The notes below the pieces were generated by a model. The model did no database searches. It worked only from the letters and a program-made list of their open reading frames with translations, and had not been told where the DNA came from. From Endozoicomonas euniceicola (GTDB lineage: Bacteria > Pseudomonadota > Gammaproteobacteria > Pseudomonadales > Endozoicomonadaceae), in assembly GCF_025562755.1 (NCBI RefSeq), contig NZ_CP103300.1, positions 5,768,501 through 5,832,500 on the forward strand: a stretch of DNA of 64,000 nt. The letters are read 5' to 3'. Below are positions 9,042-17,206 of the stretch, piece by piece. The translations under genes were made by a program, and so were the position numbers. How positions within the stretch are numbered: position 1 is the first letter of the stretch; every line of letters starts with the position of its first letter.

Positions 9042-11663
9042 ATGAGTACAGCAGTTATGAACACTGCCTATCGAAAATCATTACCAGGGACTGATCTGGA
9101 TTACTATGATACCCGGGCTGCCGTTGATGCCATTCAACCCGGTGCTTATCTTAAGCTGCCATACACTGCCAGGGTGCTGGCTGAAAACCTGGTACGTCGC
9201 TGTGATCCGACAACACTGACAGCCTCTTTGCAACAGATTATTGATCGTAAACGGGAGCTGGACTTCCCCTGGTATCCGGCCAGGGTCGTCTGTCACGATA
9301 TCCTCGGACAGACTGCGCTGGTTGACCTCGCCGGTCTGCGTGATGCCATTGCCCAGCAGGGGGGCGACCCGGCAAAGGTTAACCCGGTAGTGCCCACTCA
9401 GCTGATTGTGGATCATTCACTGGCGGTGGAACACGGAGGCTACGACAAGGACGCTTTCGATAAAAACCGGGCCATTGAAGACCGGCGCAATGAAGATCGC
9501 TTCCATTTTATCAACTGGACCAGGGACGCCTTTAAAAACGTCGATGTTATCCCACCCGGCAATGGCATTCTGCACCAGATAAACCTGGAGAAGATGTCAC
9601 CGGTTATTCAGTCGAGGGAGGGCGTGGCTTTTCCGGATACCCTGGTAGGTACTGACAGCCATACGCCCCATGTGGATGCCCTGGGTGTGATTGCCCTGGG
9701 TGTCGGTGGACTGGAGGCGGAAAGCGTGATGTTGGGGCGGGCTTCCTGGATGCGACTGCCCGACATTATCGGTGTTGAGATTGCTGGTAAACGCCAGCCG
9801 GGCATTACCGCCACGGATATTGTCCTGGCGCTGACCGAATTCCTGCGTAACGAGAAGGTGGTGTCGTCTTATCTGGAGTTTTACGGTACCGGTGTTGCCG
9901 ACCTGACCCTGGGCGACCGTGCCACCATTGCCAATATGACGCCGGAGTTTGGTGCTTCTGCCGGACTGTTCTATATCGACGGGCAGACCATTGATTACCT
10001 GAAGCTGACTGGCAGGGACGATGACCAGGTCAGATTGGTTGAGCACTACGCTAAAACCGCAGGACTCTGGGCTGATCGTCTGGAACAGGCGGAATATGAA
10101 CGGGTTCTGACGTTTGACCTGTCGAAGGTGGGTCGCAATATTGCGGGCCCTTCCAACCCTCACCGTCGTGTATCCACGTCCGAACTGGCGCAGAAGGGTA
10201 TTTCCGGCAAAGTAGAAAATGAACCCGGTTTGATGCCTGACGGGGCAGTGATTATTGCCGCCATTACCAGCTGCACCAATACCTCTAACCCTCGCAATAC
10301 GGTGGCGGCCGGACTGCTGGCAAAAAAAGCCAATGCCCTGGGGCTGGTGCGTAAACCCTGGGTGAAAACCTCCTTTGCACCCGGCTCTAAAGCGGTGCAG
10401 CTGTACCTGGAATCCGCCGGTCTGCTGCCCGAGCTGGAAAGCCTTGGTTTTGGTATCGTCGGTTTTGCCTGCACTACCTGCAATGGCATGAGCGGAGCCC
10501 TTGATCCGGTCATTCAGAAGGAAGTCGTTGACCGCGACCTGTATGCAACTGCGGTGCTGTCCGGCAACCGCAACTTTGATGGCCGTATCCATCCTTATGC
10601 GAAACAGGCCTTTCTCGCCTCACCACCGCTGGTGGTGGCTTACGCCATTGCCGGAACCATTCGTTTCGATATTGAACAGGATGTTCTGGGTGTTGACCAG
10701 AAAGGCAATCCGGTTACGCTGAAGGATATCTGGCCTGCGGATGAAGAGATTGATGCGATTGTTCACGCTCATGTGAAGCCGGAACAGTTTCGGGAAGTCT
10801 ATATTCCCATGTTTGACCTGGACTCTGGTCGTGGCAATACAACGAACCCTCTTTATCAGTGGCGTCCACAAAGTACTTATATTCGCCGTCCTCCCTACTG
10901 GGAAGGCGCTCTGGCTGGTGAGCGCACCATGAAAGGCATGCGCCCCCTGGCAGTGCTTGGCGATAACATCACCACCGATCACCTGTCGCCATCCAATGCC
11001 ATTCTGCCTGACAGTGCCGCCGGGGAATATCTGGCGAAAATGGGGCTGCCGGAAGAAGACTTTAACTCTTACGCCACCCATCGTGGTGATCACCTGACCG
11101 CCCAGAGAGCGACCTTTGCCAATCCAAAGCTGCTTAACGAAATGGTCACAGAGAATGGAGAAGTCGTTCAGGGGTCTCTGGCGCGGGTTGAACCGGAAGG
11201 CAAAGTCACCCGCATGTGGGAAGCCATTGAAACCTATATGGAACGCCAGCAGCCGTTGATCATTATTGCCGGGGCGGATTATGGTCAGGGTTCATCCCGG
11301 GACTGGGCGGCTAAAGGCGTGCGTCTGGCCGGTGTGGAAGTGATTGTCGCTGAAGGGTTTGAGCGCATTCACCGGACCAACCTGGTGGGCATGGGTGTGT
11401 TGCCGTTGGAATTTAAAGCCGGGATCACTCGCACAACCCTGGCTATTGACGGTACAGAAACTTTTGATGTCCTGGGAGACCGGACTCCGGGTGCCACACT
11501 GAAGCTTTTTATTCATCGCCGTGATGGGGAAACGCTTGAAGTACCAGTGACCTGTCGTCTTGATACCGCTGAGGAAGTGTCCATTTATGAAGCGGGTGGT
11601 GTGCTTCAGCGTTTTGCCAGAGATTTTTTGAGCAAAGATGAACAGCTAAAAGCCAACAGCTAA
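9042..11663 (+). CDS. acnD: 2-methylcitrate dehydratase, Fe/S-dependent (AcnD)
   Basis: Aconitase-family dehydratase converting 2-methylcitrate to 2-methyl-trans-aconitate; works with PrpF in place of PrpD. At 873 aa it has the AcnD size. The [4Fe-4S] ligands are visible in ITSCTNTSNPRN and GFACTTCNGMSG; the substrate/active-site stretches GTDSHTPHVDALG and YGQGSSRDWAAKG are intact. The C-terminal swivel domain follows GDNITTDHLSPSN. The last codons overlap a short TAAAAGC repeat around the stop. Its position between prpC and prpF distinguishes it from AcnA. Confidence 0.95.
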   Translation: MSTAVMNTAYRKSLPGTDLDYYDTRAAVDAIQPGAYLKLPYTARVLAENLVRRCDPTTLTASLQQIIDRKRELDFPWYPARVVCHDILGQTALVDLAGLRDAIAQQGGDPAKVNPVVPTQLIVDHSLAVEHGGYDKDAFDKNRAIEDRRNEDRFHFINWTRDAFKNVDVIPPGNGILHQINLEKMSPVIQSREGVAFPDTLVGTDSHTPHVDALGVIALGVGGLEAESVMLGRASWMRLPDIIGVEIAGKRQPGITATDIVLALTEFLRNEKVVSSYLEFYGTGVADLTLGDRATIANMTPEFGASAGLFYIDGQTIDYLKLTGRDDDQVRLVEHYAKTAGLWADRLEQAEYERVLTFDLSKVGRNIAGPSNPHRRVSTSELAQKGISGKVENEPGLMPDGAVIIAAITSCTNTSNPRNTVAAGLLAKKANALGLVRKPWVKTSFAPGSKAVQLYLESAGLLPELESLGFGIVGFACTTCNGMSGALDPVIQKEVVDRDLYATAVLSGNRNFDGRIHPYAKQAFLASPPLVVAYAIAGTIRFDIEQDVLGVDQKGNPVTLKDIWPADEEIDAIVHAHVKPEQFREVYIPMFDLDSGRGNTTNPLYQWRPQSTYIRRPPYWEGALAGERTMKGMRPLAVLGDNITTDHLSPSNAILPDSAAGEYLAKMGLPEEDFNSYATHRGDHLTAQRATFANPKLLNEMVTENGEVVQGSLARVEPEGKVTRMWEAIETYMERQQPLIIIAGADYGQGSSRDWAAKGVRLAGVEVIVAEGFERIHRTNLVGMGVLPLEFKAGITRTTLAIDGTETFDVLGDRTPGATLKLFIHRRDGETLEVPVTCRLDTAEEVSIYEAGGVLQRFARDFLSKDEQLKANS

Positions 11664-11692
11664 AAGCCCGGTATACCCTAAGGAGGGAAATC

Positions 11693-12928
11693 ATGAGTTC
11701 TGTGCCTCAGGTGAAAATCCCTGCCACCTATATGCGTGGCGGAACCAGTAAAGGGGTGTTCTTCAGCCTTGAAGATCTTCCCGAACCGGCTCAGGTGCCG
11801 GGTGAAGCCAGGGATAAACTGCTGTTACGTGTGATTGGTAGCCCTGACCCCTATGGCAAACACACCGACGGCATGGGCGGGGCTACTTCCAGTACCAGCA
11901 AAACGGTGATCGTTTCCAGAAGCGCTTCCCAAAGTGCTCAGGCAAGCCATGATGTGGACTACCTGTTTGGTCAGGTCGCCATCGACAGACCGTTCGTGGA
12001 CTGGAGTGGTAACTGCGGCAACCTGACGGCTGCTGCGGGGGCTTTTGCCATCAGCAAAGGGTTGGTTGATCCTGACCGGATTCCTGACAATGGCTTTGCC
12101 ACGGTACGCATCTGGCAGGTGAATATTCAGAAAACCATTGTCGCCCATATCCCCATCAGCAACGGTGAGGTGCAGGAAACCGGTGACTTTGAGCTGGACG
12201 GTGTCACCTTTCCTGCGGCAGAAGTTCAGGTTGAGTTTTTGAATCCGGTGGATGCCAGTGAAGCCATGTTCCCGACCGGGCAGTTGGTGGATACGCTGGA
12301 CGTGCCAGGTATTGGTCGGTTACCAGCCACCATGATTAATGCCGGGATTCCCACCATTTTCCTCAATGCTCAGGATATTGGTTACACCGGCACCGAGCTT
12401 CAGGACGATATTAATGGTGATGACGAAGCATTAAAGCGATTCGAAACCATTCGTGCCCACGGTGCGGTTCAAATGGGGTTGATTGATCATATTGATCAGG
12501 CGTTACAGCAACAACATATTCCCAAGGTGGCCTTTGTTGGCAAGCCCTCTGATTATAAGGCATCCAGTGGTAAAGCCGTTTCAGCGAATGATATTGATCT
12601 GCTGGTCAGGGCGCTGTCCATGGGTAAGCTCCATCATGCCATGATGGGAACCGCAGCGGTGGCGATTGGCACTGCGGCTGCTATTCCGGGAACACTGGTA
12701 AATCTTGCAGCCGGTGGGGGAGAGAGGCAGGTTGTTCGCTTTGGTCACCCGTCAGGTACATTAAAAGTGGGTGCTGAAGTCAGTGCTAATACGGGAGCCT
12801 GGCTGGTTGAAAAAGCAGTCATGAGCCGCAGCGCCAGAGTGTTGATGGAAGGCTGGGTTCGTGTGCCGGGGGATGCTTTTCAGGTTAGTAAATGCGAGAA
12901 AGCGGTTGACTCAATTCCCCCTGGCTAA
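11693..12928 (+). CDS. prpF: 2-methylaconitate cis-trans isomerase
   Basis: Isomerises the trans-methylaconitate made by AcnD so that it can be hydrated to 2-methylisocitrate; found only alongside acnD. The 411-aa protein starts VKIPATYMRGGTSKGVFF, the PrpF signature, and contains DWSGNCGNLTAAAGAFA with the proposed catalytic cysteine. The Shine-Dalgarno AAGGAGGGAAATC before the ATG is excellent. It closes the operon 29 bp after acnD and ends 2 bp from the convergent OTU-protein gene. A GC-rich inverted repeat spans the junction, but without a T run. Confidence 0.95.
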   Translation: MSSVPQVKIPATYMRGGTSKGVFFSLEDLPEPAQVPGEARDKLLLRVIGSPDPYGKHTDGMGGATSSTSKTVIVSRSASQSAQASHDVDYLFGQVAIDRPFVDWSGNCGNLTAAAGAFAISKGLVDPDRIPDNGFATVRIWQVNIQKTIVAHIPISNGEVQETGDFELDGVTFPAAEVQVEFLNPVDASEAMFPTGQLVDTLDVPGIGRLPATMINAGIPTIFLNAQDIGYTGTELQDDINGDDEALKRFETIRAHGAVQMGLIDHIDQALQQQHIPKVAFVGKPSDYKASSGKAVSANDIDLLVRALSMGKLHHAMMGTAAVAIGTAAAIPGTLVNLAAGGGERQVVRFGHPSGTLKVGAEVSANTGAWLVEKAVMSRSARVLMEGWVRVPGDAFQVSKCEKAVDSIPPG

Positions 12929-12930
12929 AG

Positions 12931-15900
12931 CTACCTCTCTTCAGGGGGCTTTAGGCACGACTCCGAACATTGCCCGGGGGCTCTGTCACCCCGATCACAG
13001 TCGGACACTTCAAGATCAAGCTCTCCATATAGGTCGCTTGATGTTTCGGATGAGATATTGTACAGCAACTCAAACCAGTGATTGCCGTCCCCGGTGTTAG
13101 GGTTGCCTTGCAAAAATCCCAGAGTCACCGGCATCGAGCCGTCCCAAAAAGCTACTTCTATATAGTCCAGAGTCTCAATAAAGTTCAGGTACGAAGGCTC
13201 ACTACCCCCTGGCTCAAACAGCAACGCAATGCTGCCGTCGTCACTCATGGTGTGATTCGCCTGTATGACCAGCACGGCTCTGTCCAGGTAATTGCTGACC
13301 AGGCCCAGTATTTCATGCCCTCCCCAGCTCTCCTGCTGCAAGGGGGACTCAATGCTCTGGGCATTCAGAAGCTGGTTGACCACCGCATTCAGGCTATTCA
13401 GGTCTTCGCCTTCCTGAAGCTCTGTATTGATGTGACCAAAGGTGTCTGAATAGTCGGACTGCTTCTGGGCGAACTCGATCAACTGACGGATTAAGCGCAG
13501 GGAGTCCTCCTGCTTTGGCTCCTCCACCCCTGATAACTGTTGGACAAGAGCGTGGAACAGACAAAGCCCGTCGCCGGGAGTATAGTTAGGCTGAAATCCC
13601 AGGATGGAGAAGCGCTCGATTGGGTCAATGCCCGATAGGTTCAGGAACCCTGCTTGATATTTGCACCCCGCTAAATGAGCCTGAAACTGTGAAAGAAGCC
13701 GCACGGGTTTGGACAGATCAGGCTTATCTTCTTTCAGGCGCTTCACAATATTCACCCGTCGCTGAATGTGTTTGCGTTTTAAATCCCAATCTGACTCGTC
13801 ATTATTGAAGAATTTCACACCTTGGTCTTCGCCCACGGCGGGCATATATTTGGATAGATTCTTTACAATAGTGCACATAGCATCGCACATCTGAACAATC
13901 GTAGCGGCGACAGCGGTGACGTCGAGTTCACTCCAGATGCGTCCCCGGCTTGCATTATCTGCTATTGAGTTCATGAGACATTCAATCATTTGAAAGTCAC
14001 GCAAGATACTAATAGCCCCGGTGTTGCTGTAAAGCCTCTCATCGTTTCCCTTAACAAATGCGCTCACATGATCCTGCAACCCATAGTTGTTTGGTGAATT
14101 TACTCTCCTAAGCCCATGAACCAATGCGGTGATCATCGTAAAATCTTCGGCAAAGAGCGCATAGAGAAGGTTGGATAGGTAGTCACTGAGGCCATCTATA
14201 TCTTCATGTTCAAATTGAAAATTTTTGTACGTTTGGGCAATTACCTGCCATAAGCCGATCCTCAAGTCAGGCCAGTTTTCCTTAAGTAAGCGGTGGAATA
14301 TATTAAGCACATTAATCTTTACCGCATCCTCCTGGTCTAAGGTGAGGAGGTCTATCACCCTCCAAAGGTTTTTATGCTCATGCAATTTTCTGAAATTGAT
14401 AAACAGCTGGAGATACCGATTTATCGCATCATCAAGATAGTTCGGATAGATCCCATCACCACTTCCTATAGATCTTATAATCTGATCCTGAAGAATATTG
14501 CCCAGCACCTTATAGTGTTGGTCAAGATTGATCTCGCTATGCTCCTCTTTTAATTTAAAAAGCCTCTCCATGTAATCATTCAGCGCCTTCGTGTTATGAA
14601 ATGAGTCTTGTGTTTCTCGTCTTTTTTTACCTTTTTTCTCAGCGAGCCTTAGCGCCGGAATGGCATCTGACAGCCTGTCTAAAAGGGACCGTGCTTCATC
14701 TTCTGGAAGTTCCGGCAGCTTGTCGGAATGGGAAGTGTTGGTGACGTCACCCACCTCAGGTTCAACGGATTTATCGTTGACTTCCGTACTGGCTGACGAA
14801 TCATCGCCGGTAGATTGTCTTTTTTTACTGGGTGCTTTAAATTTTTTCCCTTTCTTTTTCCCCTTATTTTTTCCCTTCCTGTCTCCGTTTTTGGCGGTGG
14901 TGGATTGATTCAGGAGTCTTTCGTTATTTTCAGGCTCTACCTGGCGCTCAGGGTTCTGTTCGCTCATCTCCTCATCACCCTGATCACTGGAATGAGCTTG
15001 GGCCCGGGCCGCTGCCACTTTTTCTGCAGCCACTTTTTCTGCGGCTCCTGCCTCTTCAGCCAGAGGCGGGGTGGGCGAAGGTTCCATTGCGGGTGAAATT
15101 TCATCCACCATGGATAAAGATTGTTTGAGTTTGATGGATTTAATCTGCTCAAGTAGCTGCTTTTCGACCTTTCCATACTGTTCCGAATCGTCAAACAGCT
15201 TTAGATTCAGTTTTCGAACCGTCTCTTGACTGGCAGCGAGCGCCTGCTTTTTGCCAACCAGCGCTTTGCTCAGCTGATTAATCTGCCGGGACTGCTCCCT
15301 GACCTGCTGCCGCAGGGTCTGAGTCATACCCTGTTGCTCGTTATTAAAGCGGGGTGTCTGGGTGCCCTGATTCCTGACATGTATCGTAGAGGGCACTTCA
15401 GGCCAGGGCGCAGGTTGTTCCGACGGTTCAGGCTCCTCCTGCCTTTGCGCCGGGTTTTCGTTCTGCCGTTGCGGTCTGGTTGCCTCAGAGAGCTGACGGT
15501 TAAGTGCGGCTATCTGCTCCTCAAACCGGTTAGACTGCTTCTGCAACTCCTGCTCCAGGGCCTGGTTCGTTTTTGTCAGCTGCTCCTTTTCCTGCTGCAG
15601 TCCCTTCACCTTTTCTGACAGAGTATCGATATGACCGGATGCGTCCATCACCAGAAAGTGAGGCACGGGCGGCGGAACCACGGAAACAGGTGGAGCAGGC
15701 TGAACAAAAGAGGTGGGGAGAGCTGATCCTGGCATTGGGAGCTGCGCATGGGGCAGTAACACAGTGTATCTGTCGCCATCAACGTCCAGTCGGTAGTGCC
15801 CCTGCTCCTCTGTGACCGTGATCGGATTGAATTCCGTAGTGCCGAAATTAATCTCATAGTACGAGCCTGACTGCCGGATCGAGGCGGTAATAGGTAGCAG

Positions 15901-16032
15901 TGCCGTTTTCTTAGCGACATCAAGCTGAATATTGTAGTTTTTAAGCTCTTGCAGCGAGTAGCCGTAACCAAGGGAAGTCCATAGGGTCAGAAACAGCGCC
16001 CAGTGCTTGTAAAGATGCATTGCCCGGTTCAT
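12931..16032 (-). CDS. Giant secreted protein with C-terminal OTU-type cysteine protease domain
   Basis: A 1033-aa protein with a signal peptide (HWALFLTLWTSLGYGYS, residues ~10-26), so exported across the inner membrane. Residues ~130-290 are coiled coil flanked by proline-rich stretches; 330-450 is a charged, lysine-rich linker (GKNKGKKKGKK); ~460-760 is helical with no recognised family. The end is an OTU-like fold: TPGDGLCLFHAL gives the canonical D821-G-x-C824, WGGHEILGLVSNYLDRAVLV matches the conserved middle, and GDGNHWFELL supplies the catalytic His985. OTU proteases cleave ubiquitin chains. Bacteria have no ubiquitin, so a host-directed deubiquitinase effector is inferred. A GTQTP motif lies in the first half. 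It is convergent with prpF; ppsR lies upstream on the same strand. Confidence 0.78.
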   Translation of the reverse strand: MNRAMHLYKHWALFLTLWTSLGYGYSLQELKNYNIQLDVAKKTALLPITASIRQSGSYYEINFGTTEFNPITVTEEQGHYRLDVDGDRYTVLLPHAQLPMPGSALPTSFVQPAPPVSVVPPPVPHFLVMDASGHIDTLSEKVKGLQQEKEQLTKTNQALEQELQKQSNRFEEQIAALNRQLSEATRPQRQNENPAQRQEEPEPSEQPAPWPEVPSTIHVRNQGTQTPRFNNEQQGMTQTLRQQVREQSRQINQLSKALVGKKQALAASQETVRKLNLKLFDDSEQYGKVEKQLLEQIKSIKLKQSLSMVDEISPAMEPSPTPPLAEEAGAAEKVAAEKVAAARAQAHSSDQGDEEMSEQNPERQVEPENNERLLNQSTTAKNGDRKGKNKGKKKGKKFKAPSKKRQSTGDDSSASTEVNDKSVEPEVGDVTNTSHSDKLPELPEDEARSLLDRLSDAIPALRLAEKKGKKRRETQDSFHNTKALNDYMERLFKLKEEHSEINLDQHYKVLGNILQDQIIRSIGSGDGIYPNYLDDAINRYLQLFINFRKLHEHKNLWRVIDLLTLDQEDAVKINVLNIFHRLLKENWPDLRIGLWQVIAQTYKNFQFEHEDIDGLSDYLSNLLYALFAEDFTMITALVHGLRRVNSPNNYGLQDHVSAFVKGNDERLYSNTGAISILRDFQMIECLMNSIADNASRGRIWSELDVTAVAATIVQMCDAMCTIVKNLSKYMPAVGEDQGVKFFNNDESDWDLKRKHIQRRVNIVKRLKEDKPDLSKPVRLLSQFQAHLAGCKYQAGFLNLSGIDPIERFSILGFQPNYTPGDGLCLFHALVQQLSGVEEPKQEDSLRLIRQLIEFAQKQSDYSDTFGHINTELQEGEDLNSLNAVVNQLLNAQSIESPLQQESWGGHEILGLVSNYLDRAVLVIQANHTMSDDGSIALLFEPGGSEPSYLNFIETLDYIEVAFWDGSMPVTLGFLQGNPNTGDGNHWFELLYNISSETSSDLYGELDLEVSDCDRGDRAPGQCSESCLKPPEER

Positions 16033-16211
16033 GAAACATCAAATACCATCGTCTCTCTGTGAGACACGTACCTAAGCGCCCGGATGTTGCCTGCAATGCA
16101 AGCATGCCCGACCAATCACTGCTGTTCGCTCATTATTTTGCTGGCTCATCAATAAGCGTATTGCGTTTTAGAGCGGGAGAGTATAGACGATCCTTGTGGT
16201 TGTGGTTACCT

Positions 16212-17069
16212 TTACTTCATCCGCCTTTCTAGCCCTGTCATCGCCATAATCCGGGTGGCGATCTCTTCCACCGAATAATCCGTACTGTTAACGGAAGGGA
16301 TGTTTTCCTGTCGGTATATCTCTTCAACGCTGGAGACCTCGTGCTGGCACTGCTGCCTGGATGCGTAGCGGCTGTTGGGCTTGCGTTCATGGCGAATACC
16401 TGCCAGCCGTCCGGGGTGAATCGTCAGGCCGAACAGTTTGTTGTGATAAGGCTCCAGTGGCCCGGGCAGCCGGGTGGTGATCTCAAGGTCTTCTTCCGTG
16501 ATTGGATAGTTGGCAGCGAAAATACCAAATTGCAGGCCAAGATAAATGCAAGTTGGCGTTTTGCCGGAGCGTGATACTCCCAGCAAAATAATATCGGCTT
16601 TGTCATAGTGACGAATTCGGCAACCATCATCATTATCCAGGGCAAACTGCACCGCCTCGATGCGACGGTGGTAGCTGCTGTTGCTGTGGGTGGAGCGCTT
16701 TTGTCCGGCACGGTAGAGAGGGTGCTGGCCAAACTCCTGTTCCAGGCCAGGCAGGAAAGCCTGAAACAGGTCAATCACATAAGCGCCACTGGCATGCATC
16801 ATGCGGCTGACTTCTTCATTCAGCACAGTCATAAACAGTACGGGTTGGGTTCCATCGATGCTCTGGGACCGGTTAATGGTTTCCAGAGCCTGTGCGGCTT
16901 TTTTTACAGAGTCCACATAAGGCAGGGTGACATGCCTGAATTCTGGGCCGGTGAACTGTGCCAGAAGGCTCTGCCCAAAGGATTCAGCGGTTATGCCAGT
17001 GCCATCTGAAATAAAAAATACGTTGCGATGCACAAAAATACTCTTTTTAATCGTTTCAGGGTGTTTCAA
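16212..17069 (-). CDS. ppsR: PEP synthase regulatory protein (kinase/pyrophosphorylase)
   Basis: Bifunctional DUF299 protein that inactivates PEP synthase by ADP-dependent threonine phosphorylation and reactivates it by phosphorolysis. The 285-aa sequence begins with VFFISDGTGITAESFGQSLL and carries the P-loop GVSRSGKTPTCIYL, both family hallmarks, followed by LGLQFGIFAANYPI. It is divergently paired with its target gene ppsA, the standard gammaproteobacterial arrangement. Confidence 0.95.
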   Translation of the reverse strand: MKHPETIKKSIFVHRNVFFISDGTGITAESFGQSLLAQFTGPEFRHVTLPYVDSVKKAAQALETINRSQSIDGTQPVLFMTVLNEEVSRMMHASGAYVIDLFQAFLPGLEQEFGQHPLYRAGQKRSTHSNSSYHRRIEAVQFALDNDDGCRIRHYDKADIILLGVSRSGKTPTCIYLGLQFGIFAANYPITEEDLEITTRLPGPLEPYHNKLFGLTIHPGRLAGIRHERKPNSRYASRQQCQHEVSSVEEIYRQENIPSVNSTDYSVEEIATRIMAMTGLERRMK

Positions 17070-17206
17070 TTAGTAACAAAATCGCACATATTATACCGGA
17101 ATCGGGATGGCGGGTGTAGATTTTGCTGTCGCAAAAGCTTCAGGCCAGATCGGGTATAAACGGTAATCGCGTGTTTTCAGGGGAAACGCGCCAGAGGAAA
17201 ACGATT

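Noticed and set aside
9597..10592. 331-aa open frame on - across acnD
   Set aside because: Antisense shadow; acnD has intact iron-sulfur and active-site motifs in the + frame.
12918..12952. Terminator between prpF and the OTU gene
   Set aside because: CCCCCTG/CAGGGGG can pair, but the loop is about 18 bases and there is no T run on either strand.
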